Positions 1 to 4,869 of a stretch of 6,897 bases of DNA are shown here, piece after piece. The translations under genes were made by a program, and so were the position numbers. Each line of letters starts with the position of its first letter. The first letter of the stretch is position 1. Under the pieces are notes generated by a model. That model searched no databases. It saw nothing but the letters and a program-made list of their open reading frames with translations, and had not been told where the DNA came from. Source of the DNA: Lachnospiraceae bacterium UBA7182. GTDB lineage: Bacteria; Bacillota; Clostridia; Lachnospirales; Lachnospiraceae. Location: NCBI GenBank assembly GCA_002491115.1, contig DKVI01000038.1, positions 1 through 6,897 of the forward strand. Direction: 5' to 3'.

Positions 1-321
1 TAATATCAGGGTTCCCACGATCAGGCATGGAAAAACCTTTCTCGCATAGGAAACCAGAATCGTAAAACTGCTCGCTAAAACCTTCGGCCCGTTCGGGAAA
101 ACATAATACTGCAGGAGCAGGCAGAATCCAAAAGCAAATGCCAGCCTGCCTGCGGCTTTTATGCAACCGCAGGCAATGATCAGCAGGAGCAGCAAAACAA
201 CCCATGTAATCTCAACCCACAAGGAATGCTGGGTAAATGCCACCACATTTGCCAATACCAGAAACAGCAGCTCTGTCCGCGGGTCAAATTTCAATGTATG
301 TTTTCTACCGGAACCGCCCAT
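1..321 (-). CDS. ecfT: ECF transporter transmembrane component EcfT (partial, N-terminal 107 codons)
   Basis: This is the N-terminal part of an energy-coupling factor transporter T component, the membrane scaffold that links the substrate-binding S protein to the ATPases. Read from the ATG at 321, the frame stays open for 107 codons to the window edge. The protein starts MGGSGRKHTLKFDPRTELLF; the DPRT-x-LL stretch is the conserved N-terminal signature of EcfT/CbiQ proteins. Hydrophobic segments follow at about residues 15-28, 36-49 and 57-70. The start codon overlaps the stop of the upstream S-component gene by one base (TGATG), so the two are very probably translationally coupled. A full EcfT is about 220-270 residues, so more than half, including the Ala-Arg-Gly coupling motifs, lies outside the window. 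The ECF ATPase gene would be expected further left. The family call is firm; the transported substrate is unknown. Confidence 0.85.
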   Translation of the reverse strand, partial: MGGSGRKHTLKFDPRTELLFLVLANVVAFTQHSLWVEITWVVLLLLLIIACGCIKAAGRLAFAFGFCLLLQYYVFPNGPKVLASSFTILVSYARKVFPCLIVGTLIL

Positions 322-926
322 CACACGATTCCTGCCTTTATAAAATGTTTTTTGAACAGGGCTTTTGCAATAAAAGCGCCAATGATCCCGCCAATAATCG
401 GAGCCACGAACAGAACAACCAGCATGGCATTGGAAGAAAGTGCTTCTACTGCGGACACATAATCAGCGGGCATTCCCTGCTCCGTGATCTGGGTGAGAAA
501 ATCAGCTTTGAACAGCCAGATGGGTAAGGGAGAGCCAACCATCCCAAGTGAAAAAAACACATAGGAGGCAGAATTTCCCTTAAAACTACCGTACTTCGTC
601 ATATTGCGGATTATCTCGGCCAGAATACAGGTTGATGCCATAGAAACCAGGATCACCAGGGTAAACTGTCCTGTAGCAAAGTAGATCAGTGCCGTAATCA
701 GCCCCATAAGAAACACTGCTCCGGGTTTCTGCACCTTTGCCGCCATCAGCATGAAAGGGATTCCCGCAAAAACGGCAATAAATCCTGGCATCAGCATCCA
801 CAGCACAGGATGGATGCCTCCCATCAGCATAAAAGCGAAATTGATAACAAAATAGATTGCGGAAAAAATGCCGATTGTTATAAGGTCTTTTCCTTTCAGC
901 CCTTTTCCATTTTTTGAGTTTGACAT
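321..926 (-). CDS. MptD/Trep_Strep family putative ECF transporter S component
   Basis: This 201-residue hydrophobic protein is a substrate-specificity (S) subunit of an energy-coupling factor importer in the plasma membrane. After a short basic N-terminus (KNGKGLKGKD, which starts at residue 5) come about five to six membrane segments: roughly 15-36, 42-63, 68-86, 88-106, 122-138 and 167-190. The opening GKDLITIGIFSAIYF and the MLMPGFIAVFAGIPFMLMA stretch are typical of the MptD/Trep_Strep family (recognised from memory, not by search). Length matches the family (about 180-210). The start is supported by AGGAGG 8 nt upstream (935-940). The dedicated EcfT follows with a one-base overlap, the arrangement of group I ECF transporters, in which each S protein has its own module. 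An inverted repeat (944-963) sits just upstream of the ribosome binding site and may be an operator. The substrate of this family is not settled. Some ECF importers of streptococci and lactobacilli have been linked to haem uptake, but nothing here proves that role. Confidence 0.85.
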   Translation of the reverse strand: MSNSKNGKGLKGKDLITIGIFSAIYFVINFAFMLMGGIHPVLWMLMPGFIAVFAGIPFMLMAAKVQKPGAVFLMGLITALIYFATGQFTLVILVSMASTCILAEIIRNMTKYGSFKGNSASYVFFSLGMVGSPLPIWLFKADFLTQITEQGMPADYVSAVEALSSNAMLVVLFVAPIIGGIIGAFIAKALFKKHFIKAGIV

Positions 927-943
927 GGTTTTTTCCTCCTTGT

Positions 944-963
944 TGGTTAGATTTGGCTAACCA
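944..963. promoter_or_regulatory. Inverted repeat (putative operator) upstream of the ECF S gene
   Basis: A perfect inverted repeat, TGGTTAG-ATTTGG-CTAACCA, has 7-bp arms and a 6-nt spacer. It ends 4 nt before the AGGAGG of the S-component gene and lies between that gene and the upstream terminator, so it is placed to block or sense transcription into the ECF genes. The same core (GTTAR-N6-YTAAC) recurs near the promoter of the HMA-gene unit at 3896-3917, with a weaker copy at 3946-3959. A dimeric repressor of TetR type or a metal-responsive regulator is a reasonable guess; no regulator gene is in the window. As RNA the same sequence could fold into a small hairpin next to the ribosome binding site. 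No convincing -35/-10 pair is visible between the terminator and this site. Confidence 0.5.
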
Positions 964-972
964 TAGTTATTT

Positions 973-994
973 AAAAAAAGCGGATTTCCGCTTT
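973..994 (-). terminator. Intrinsic terminator after the LCM-type methyltransferase
   Basis: On the minus strand the sequence reads AAAGCGG-AAAT-CCGCTTT and continues into a run of seven T's (979-973), the form of a rho-independent terminator. It lies about 70 nt beyond the stop codon of the methyltransferase at 1065 and before the ECF S gene. It therefore divides the minus-strand series into two transcription units. Some read-through is possible because the stem is only about 7-8 bp. Confidence 0.7.
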
Positions 995-1064
995 CTTTTT
1001 AGGATAGTAAAAACCATCTCCTTTGTCTGTCCCATTTCGCCCAAATTGCACCGAATAGACATTT

Positions 1065-1934
1065 TTATTTTCCAAATGTCGCCTCCGCTTCATCTGCAGT
1101 TTCTTTACTGCTTTTTTCCATAAACTCCGCATGAATCATAAAACTCATATGGAACGTCCTCATCACCCATGCAAAAATTCTGGTAAGTATGGTTTTTTGC
1201 CAGCCGCCTTTCAGGTAGCCGTCCATGTAATCCCGTTCCATCACATTCATAATATGGTTTGACCAGCCTTCCAGCTCTTCTTTTGGTTTTTCCAGAGAGA
1301 AGAAGGATTTTGTTTCATTGCCCGACATTTTCACTTCCGCATTCACGCCTTTCAGCCCCATGGCGTTTACTGCGTCAAAAGTGATCATGCCGCCAGGGAA
1401 ATGCTCCGCCATAGCGCAAAGGAGGCGGCGTACCTGCTCTTTTTCAAAATAGTAAAACAGCCCGCCTGCAGTAAACACGATCCCGTTCTCCGGCCGGAAA
1501 TCTATTCTTTCAAACCATGAAAAATCATTCAGGTTGCACACCACATTCTGTTCCAGCTTTCCAAGGGGGATGTGTTTTTCACGCAGCGGTATCACATTTT
1601 CCATGTCCAGGCAGTACCATGGATTCGTTTCATTCTCCATCTGCCGTCTGAGACAACTAAGCCCGGCGCCCAGCTCCACGACTGCGGCACGGGGATGTTT
1701 TTTCAGATAATGCCTGATCTCCCATGCCATGTTATACTGGCGTATGACACAGTTCATCCACATATACTGGAGCCGGTACAGTTTCTTGTCTGACCAGTCC
1801 ACACCCATTTCTTCCACTATCCTGCCTGCGTCATGGTCAGGAAACAGCTTCGGATAATGCTCCGCCGCTATCTTCCGCCCCCACAGGGGCATACACAGCG
1901 TCTGCTGCACCGTGTTGTCTTTTAGTTCTGACAT
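1065..1934 (-). CDS. Class I SAM-dependent O-methyltransferase, leucine carboxyl methyltransferase/TcmP type
   Basis: A 289-residue cytoplasmic methyltransferase of the LCM/TcmP family, which transfers a methyl group from S-adenosylmethionine, usually to a carboxylate or hydroxyl oxygen. Visible signatures are motif I AVVELGAGLSC (residues 84-94, SAM-binding glycine loop), the family-typical WYCLDMENVIPLREKHIP (106-123; the acidic residue would contact the ribose), GIVFTAGGLFYYFEKEQVRRLL (151-172), and FPGGMITFDAVNAMG (179-193). The N-terminal PKLFPDHDAGRIVEEM (residues 28-43) is also characteristic. Length fits a complete enzyme. AGGAGG lies upstream (about 11 nt from the ATG), and the gene starts 25 nt after the small membrane-protein gene, so it is probably the last gene of that unit before the terminator at 973-994. 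The substrate is unknown. With another methyltransferase and metal-handling genes nearby, modification of a small metabolite or metallophore is possible, but this is inference. Confidence 0.85.
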   Translation of the reverse strand: MSELKDNTVQQTLCMPLWGRKIAAEHYPKLFPDHDAGRIVEEMGVDWSDKKLYRLQYMWMNCVIRQYNMAWEIRHYLKKHPRAAVVELGAGLSCLRRQMENETNPWYCLDMENVIPLREKHIPLGKLEQNVVCNLNDFSWFERIDFRPENGIVFTAGGLFYYFEKEQVRRLLCAMAEHFPGGMITFDAVNAMGLKGVNAEVKMSGNETKSFFSLEKPKEELEGWSNHIMNVMERDYMDGYLKGGWQKTILTRIFAWVMRTFHMSFMIHAEFMEKSSKETADEAEATFGK

Positions 1935-1959
1935 AGTTTCCTTTTCCTCCTGTTTTCTG

Positions 1960-2265
1960 TTAGAATATCAGCATGATCATCCCTGCAGAAATCGCAGCCC
2001 CTAAAATCCATATCAAAGTAAGAATTCCTCGCTTTTTCAGCATCTGCTTCCATGTCTGCACATACGGCATACCGTCCAGTTCGGGAATGTCCCAAAATTT
2101 GCTATGCCCTACCCAGACCTTATCGATCACGATACCATCATACCAATTCATCACTTCAAGGAATAAAAGCGACTGCAAATATGCCTGCCGAAAATCTGAT
2201 GCCTGGTTCCACAGCCCGATTATCAGGATTAGTGCTGCAAACATAATCAGAAAGAACGGTATCAT
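1960..2265 (-). CDS. Small two-helix membrane protein of unknown function, probably N-terminally truncated
   Basis: I do not recognise the function of this 101-residue protein. It has a hydrophobic segment at residues 2-19, a middle part rich in aromatic and charged residues (LFLEVMNWYDGIVIDKVWVG around 35-54, then HSKFWDIPELDGMPYVQTWK), and a C-terminal membrane helix at about 82-100. The ATG at 2265 follows an AAGGAAAAG ribosome-binding-like sequence by 10 nt. The frame is open further upstream (codons for VHKARKRIWF precede the ATG) until TAA at 2298-2296. Opening directly into a membrane helix, together with the coding-like upstream residues, suggests that the start of a longer membrane protein has been lost. 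It overlaps the tail of the truncated methyltransferase ORF by about 110 nt in another frame, which a normal gene pair would not do. I infer a fusion junction in 2266-2342. Confidence 0.6.
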   Translation of the reverse strand: MIPFFLIMFAALILIIGLWNQASDFRQAYLQSLLFLEVMNWYDGIVIDKVWVGHSKFWDIPELDGMPYVQTWKQMLKKRGILTLIWILGAAISAGMIMLIF

Positions 2266-2686
2266 AAACCATATTCTTTTCCTTGCTTTGTGAACTTACT
2301 GCGTGTTCTATCTCGCAGGCATCCGCAAATACATATCCTTCCTCCGCCAGGGCCTTTTCCGGTTCCGGCATGATATACAGCGCATTAGAAATTACCACTA
2401 CATCAAAAGTTCCCGATGTATAGGGAAGAACCGTGGCATCCTGCACAGAGAAGTGGAGGCGGAAACTGTGTGCTTTCGCCTTCGCCTGCCGTATCATTTC
2501 TTCTGAAAAATCCGTTGCCTCCAGCAGTTTCACGCTTCCCGCAATCCGCACCGATAGAATTCCCGTGCCGCAGGCAAGTTCCTGCACAGTCATCTCCCTG
2601 TCCAGTACATTGGCGAAAAAAAGAGCCAGTACATTCCATTCTGCTTCATTACCCGATGCCCCCTGTTTCCTTTCCGTAATATCCAT
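2156..2686 (-). pseudogene. Truncated class I SAM-dependent methyltransferase
   Basis: The first 115 residues are clearly a small class I methyltransferase: motif I VQELACGTGILSVRIAG (34-50), the acidic post-I stretch LLEATDFSEEMIRQAKAKA (54-72), and motif II/III VQDATVLPYTSGTFDVVVIS (81-100) followed by NALYIMPEPEKALAE (101-115). Family members continue here with an arginine-valine-leucine-KPGG strand and a C-terminal part. This frame instead continues from about 2341 with residues unlike the family and runs antiphase through the neighbouring membrane-protein gene until TGA at 2156. The real coding part is therefore about 2342-2686 and the rest is accidental. The short N-terminus before motif I also looks shortened. 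The start is supported by AGGAAG about 5 nt upstream, and only one base separates it from the stop of the preceding methyltransferase (TGA-G-ATG), so it was once translationally coupled. The SAM-binding core could fold, but activity is doubtful. Confidence 0.75.
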
Positions 2687-2687
2687 C

Positions 2688-3368
2688 TCACTTCCTGCAC
2701 CGGAAAGCCGCCATGCCCTCCACGGTTTTCACCTGTGCTTTCCGGTACATGGACTTCAGTCTCATTTCCAGACTGTGCGCCGTCTCATAGGGCGGCGTGA
2801 AATACCCCTTTCGCGCATATATCTTTTCAACAAACCAATCAGTGCGCTTATTTTCGTCCTTTACATAAAAACATCCACAGAATATGCCGCCCGGTTTCAG
2901 GATGCGGAATACCTCCCGGTAAGCCGCCTTCTTATCCGGAAATGCATGGAAGCCGTTCAGCGACAGCACAAGGTCAAAACTGCCGTCAGGGAAGGGCAGC
3001 TTCCCCACATCTCCCTGCTGAAAACGGACATTCTTAATCCCCCGTTTTTCTGCCTGCCTCTTCGCCCGCTCCATCATATTCGGGGAGTAATCCAGACAGA
3101 TGATCTGTGCATCAGGCAGTGTCTCATAAACTGGCATACTAAGTACGCCGGTCCCCACCGGCACCTCCAGCATCCTGCCGTTAAAGCCTTGTGGTATGCC
3201 CGAAAGCGCAAGCTCCAGATAACGGTTGTTCTTCTTTTTATCCATATTCCATACCATCTTACAGACCGCCTTTCCGGGTAGAGTGGAGCAGGTGATCATC
3301 CCATCATAGAATGCCGCCTCTCCTCCCAGACTCTTATATGCGTTTTTAATCTCATCATGTCTGCTCAT
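2688..3368 (-). CDS. Class I SAM-dependent methyltransferase (UbiE/MenG-like fold)
   Basis: A complete-looking 226-residue cytoplasmic methyltransferase. SAM-binding motif I is MLEVPVGTGVLSMPVY (66-81), an unusual VPVGTG variant of the usual DxGxGxG. Then come the acidic strand-2 end ICLDYSPNMMERAKRQAEK (90-108; Asp93 would bind the ribose), FQQGDVGKLPFPDGSFDLVL (116-135; Asp120 near adenine), and RILKPGGIF (155-163). The N-terminal YKSLGGEAAFYDGMI (11-25) resembles the substrate-lid helix of UbiE-like enzymes. GGGAGG lies about 10 nt upstream of the ATG. It follows the ZIP remnant by 21 nt and precedes the truncated methyltransferase by 1 nt, so it is inside the HMA-led operon. The substrate cannot be read from sequence; fold similarity to ubiquinone/menaquinone methyltransferases does not imply quinone methylation here. 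Confidence 0.85.
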   Translation of the reverse strand: MSRHDEIKNAYKSLGGEAAFYDGMITCSTLPGKAVCKMVWNMDKKKNNRYLELALSGIPQGFNGRMLEVPVGTGVLSMPVYETLPDAQIICLDYSPNMMERAKRQAEKRGIKNVRFQQGDVGKLPFPDGSFDLVLSLNGFHAFPDKKAAYREVFRILKPGGIFCGCFYVKDENKRTDWFVEKIYARKGYFTPPYETAHSLEMRLKSMYRKAQVKTVEGMAAFRCRK

Positions 3369-3389
3369 TTTTCTCAGCCTCCCACTCTT

Positions 3390-3575
3390 TTATCCCAGTG
3401 CCACATCCAACGCCATCATGACCGTAAACCCTGCTGCAAACAGGACGCTCCCCAAATTGGAGTGCTTTCCCGCCGGCATCCCCGGAAAGCCACCCGGCAT
3501 AGACAACACACAGGCAGAGCCAGGTGCTGTTCCCAGAAACGGGATCAGGATGCCCTGAAAAACCTGTGTCTGCAT
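3390..3575 (-). pseudogene. ZIP-family metal transporter remnant with the middle deleted
   Basis: This 61-residue frame joins the two ends of a ZIP-type divalent-metal transporter. Residues 1-26 (MQTQVFQGILIPFLGTAPGS, then ACVLSM) match the first membrane helix of prokaryotic ZIP proteins. Residues 36-61 (AGKHSNLGSVLFAAGFTVMM, then ALDVALG) match the very C-terminus. Bacterial ZIP proteins are about 230-270 residues, so about 200 residues are missing, including the helix IV/V histidine- and glutamate-rich metal site; transport is not expected. The join lies in MPGGFPGMPAG, where the 7-mer CCGGCAT occurs twice, 21 bp apart (3473-3479 and 3494-3500). The frame is intact and has a GGGGGTG ribosome binding site. 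It starts 4 nt after the HMA gene, so the parental gene was the second gene of the operon. Family recognition is from memory of conserved ends. Confidence 0.7.
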
Positions 3576-3579
3576 AATG

Positions 3580-3837
3580 TCACCCCCTAAATACAGAGAA
3601 TAACCCTTTTTTCTTGTAAGGCTCGCTGCTTACCGTTACGACATCATACCCCGCTTTTGCTACTACATTTTTCAGATCCTGCTCCGGAATGTCTTTCTCT
3701 GCAAGGATGACCGTCTGCTTTTTCGTATGTGAGCTTGTCACTTTTTTTACCTGAAACGCATTTCTCAACGCCTCATTGATATGTGCCTCACACATACCAC
3801 AGGCCATCCCCTCTATTCTTACCATAATCTTTACCAT
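3580..3837 (-). CDS. Heavy-metal-associated (HMA) domain protein, CopZ-like
   Basis: An 85-residue cytoplasmic protein consisting mainly of one ferredoxin-like HMA domain. VRIEGMACGMCEAHINEAL (residues 6-24) carries the GMxCxxC metal-binding loop (Cys14 and Cys17), and the domain ends with AKAGYDV (65-71), the usual GY element. A basic tail, EPYKKKGLFSVFRG (72-85), follows. Such proteins bind soft metals, most often Cu(I), and act as chaperones or as detached domains of P-type ATPases. It is the first gene of the minus-strand unit, with the promoter at 3970-3999 and GAAGGTG about 6 nt upstream of ATG 3837; an in-frame ATG four codons later is an alternative start. No copper ATPase is visible. 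The neighbour is a ZIP remnant, so the metal could be zinc, manganese, iron or copper. Confidence 0.85.
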   Translation of the reverse strand: MVKIMVRIEGMACGMCEAHINEALRNAFQVKKVTSSHTKKQTVILAEKDIPEQDLKNVVAKAGYDVVTVSSEPYKKKGLFSVFRG

Positions 3838-3895
3838 AAAAACACCTTCTGATCTTTTCCTTTCTGACGTCTGCCGCTTTGGGGCTTCTATGTTT

Positions 3896-3917
3896 TTAGT
3901 TAATAAATACTAACTAA
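3896..3917. promoter_or_regulatory. Inverted repeat (putative operator) in the leader of the HMA operon
   Basis: TTAGTTA-N8-TAACTAA is a perfect 7-bp-arm inverted repeat. Its centre has the GTTAA-TAAATA-CTAAC architecture seen at 944-963. It lies about 45 nt downstream of the predicted transcription start and about 60 nt upstream of the HMA start codon. It probably binds the same regulator as the site before the ECF genes. The regulator is not identified. Confidence 0.5.
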
Positions 3918-3945
3918 TATCTTTAATAAATGCGGGCGTTTTTTA

Positions 3946-3959
3946 TTAGTATACGCTAA
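3946..3959. promoter_or_regulatory. Second, weaker operator-like repeat overlapping the predicted transcription start
   Basis: TTAG-TATACG-CTAA has only 4-bp arms but the same 6-nt spacing as the stronger copies. It lies directly downstream of the -10 box (3970-3975), where a bound repressor would block initiation. On the minus strand it also contains a TATACT hexamer, but no -35 box is correctly spaced for it. Confidence 0.35.
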
Positions 3960-3969
3960 CTCATTTTTA

Positions 3970-3999
3970 AGTATACCCCTTCTAATCTGCTTTTGTCAA
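3970..3999 (-). promoter_or_regulatory. Sigma-70-type promoter for the HMA-led operon
   Basis: On the minus strand a perfect -35 TTGACA (3999-3994) is followed after 18 nt by -10 TATACT (3975-3970). This is a strong vegetative-type promoter and predicts a start near 3963, giving a leader of about 125 nt. That leader contains both operator-like repeats. An imperfect inverted repeat with arms AATCGT/ACGATT (4010-4015 and 4041-4046) sits just upstream of the -35 box. Confidence 0.75.
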
Positions 4000-4061
4000 T
4001 AGACTGAAAAATCGTTAGCTTAATCAGACGAATTTTAGTTACGATTCACGGCTTAACCGAT

Positions 4062-4098
4062 AAAGAAAAAACCTCACAGATATTGACTGTGGGGTTTT
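4062..4098 (-). terminator. Intrinsic terminator after the IS66 remnant
   Basis: On the minus strand AAAACCCCACAG - loop - CTGTGAGGTTTT forms a 12-bp stem (one G-T pair) with a 7-nt loop, followed by TTTTTTCTTT. It begins 36 nt beyond the transposase stop at 4134 and keeps transcription from the right out of the HMA operon. The plus-strand reading has only four T's and is less convincing. Confidence 0.75.
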
Positions 4099-4133
4099 GC
4101 ATGGTTAACAAGAGGTGTCTGCGTATATAAACA

Positions 4134-4702
4134 TTACACCTCCAGACCGATATTAAATCTCTCCGCGACGGATTCATATAAATTTTTATCCGCTGCTTTG
4201 ATGGACTGAATTATGCTTAATCCATCACAAAACCAGTCTGCTCCATCCTGACTACGGAAACACATCACCTGGGCGGCTCATACTCATACTCTGATTTTGC
4301 GGTTGCCATGATCTCATCATATCTCCGGTCTAATTCATCTGCTTTTTCAGGCGCTTCTTTCCCTCCACCGTGTATATCATTCCAATAAGTGACGGCATCT
4401 TTGATCCATTCCTTCATCATGGTATTCCATGTGAGGCCTTTCTCATTTTCCATGCTGTTTATGATATATCTTTTTATGTGTGCCATACATTCCTGGTTTT
4501 GGGATCCATGTTTTATCAATGCCGCTTCATGGTCGCTGACCAGAATCCCGTCATAGAATTCCAAAGGCGAACCTACTACGCCTTCATCCCCTTTTTTAGG
4601 GCGGCCCTGATACAATACCATATCACCGGCGGCACAGATCATAACTGAAGTCTGGCTTCCATTCATCCTGCCAAATGTAAAATCCGCATGCAGGACATGC
4701 AT
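4134..4702 (-). pseudogene. IS66-family transposase remnant, 5'-truncated and internally deleted
   Basis: The frame 4702-4265 encodes 145 residues of an IS66 transposase. HADFTFGRMNGSQTSVM (5-21) holds the first catalytic Asp, and PLEFYDGILVSDHEAA (46-61) the second. QECMAHIKRYIINSMENEKG (69-88) and the EYEYEPP end (138-144) are also typical. A TGA then stops it. The true C-terminus continues in the next frame, as QVMCFRSQDGADWFCDGLSI (4271-4212) through NLYESVAERF to TAA at 4134. IS66 proteins have about 50-60 residues between these points, including the catalytic Glu region, so an internal deletion with a frameshift is inferred. The transposase N-terminus is absent: a TAG lies two codons before 4702 and upstream sequence is not transposase-like. 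No terminal inverted repeats or target duplication are recognised. The element is dead. Confidence 0.8.
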
Positions 4703-4749
4703 ACTCTAATTTATATGGTTATGAAAACTCAGAAATTTTAGAAATCCTA

Positions 4750-4787
4750 ATCGGCCAGACCGTGAATTGTAACGGAAAGTGGCCGAT
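4750..4787. other. Extended inverted repeat / stem-loop of unknown role
   Basis: ATCGGCCA (4750-4757) and TGGCCGAT (4780-4787) are perfect 8-bp arms. Inside them CCGT (4760-4763) pairs with ACGG (4772-4775) around an 8-nt loop, giving a two-tier stem with a small asymmetric internal loop (2 and 4 nt). No T-tract follows on either strand, so it is not a standard terminator. It lies between the transposase break and the promoter of the ATPase gene. It could be an insertion-element end, a regulator site or a structured RNA. Confidence 0.4.
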
Positions 4788-4812
4788 CGTGCAGTAATAT
4801 AAATAAAGCTAC

Positions 4813-4841
4813 TTGTTTTTCCTGAAGGAATAGCGTATACT
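4813..4841 (+). promoter_or_regulatory. Promoter of the ATPase-HNH operon
   Basis: TTGTTT (4813-4818), a 17-nt spacer and TATACT (4836-4841) form a good sigma-70-type promoter about 28 nt before the start codon of the ATPase gene. The -10 region lies in a 13-mer, TAGCGTATACTAA (4831-4843), that also occurs on the minus strand at 3958-3946 within an operator-like repeat. Confidence 0.65.
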
Positions 4842-4869
4842 AAAAACAACAAGGGCAGGAGGGATCTCT

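Noticed and set aside
2433..3281. Plus-strand open frame of 282 codons
   Set aside because: It lies antisense to two methyltransferase genes with clear motifs and good ribosome binding sites; its product has no recognisable domain.
4010..4046. Inverted repeat AATCGT / ACGATT upstream of the HMA promoter
   Set aside because: The arms are only 6 bp with a 25-nt spacer in AT-rich sequence, so chance is likely; it is noted only in the promoter entry.
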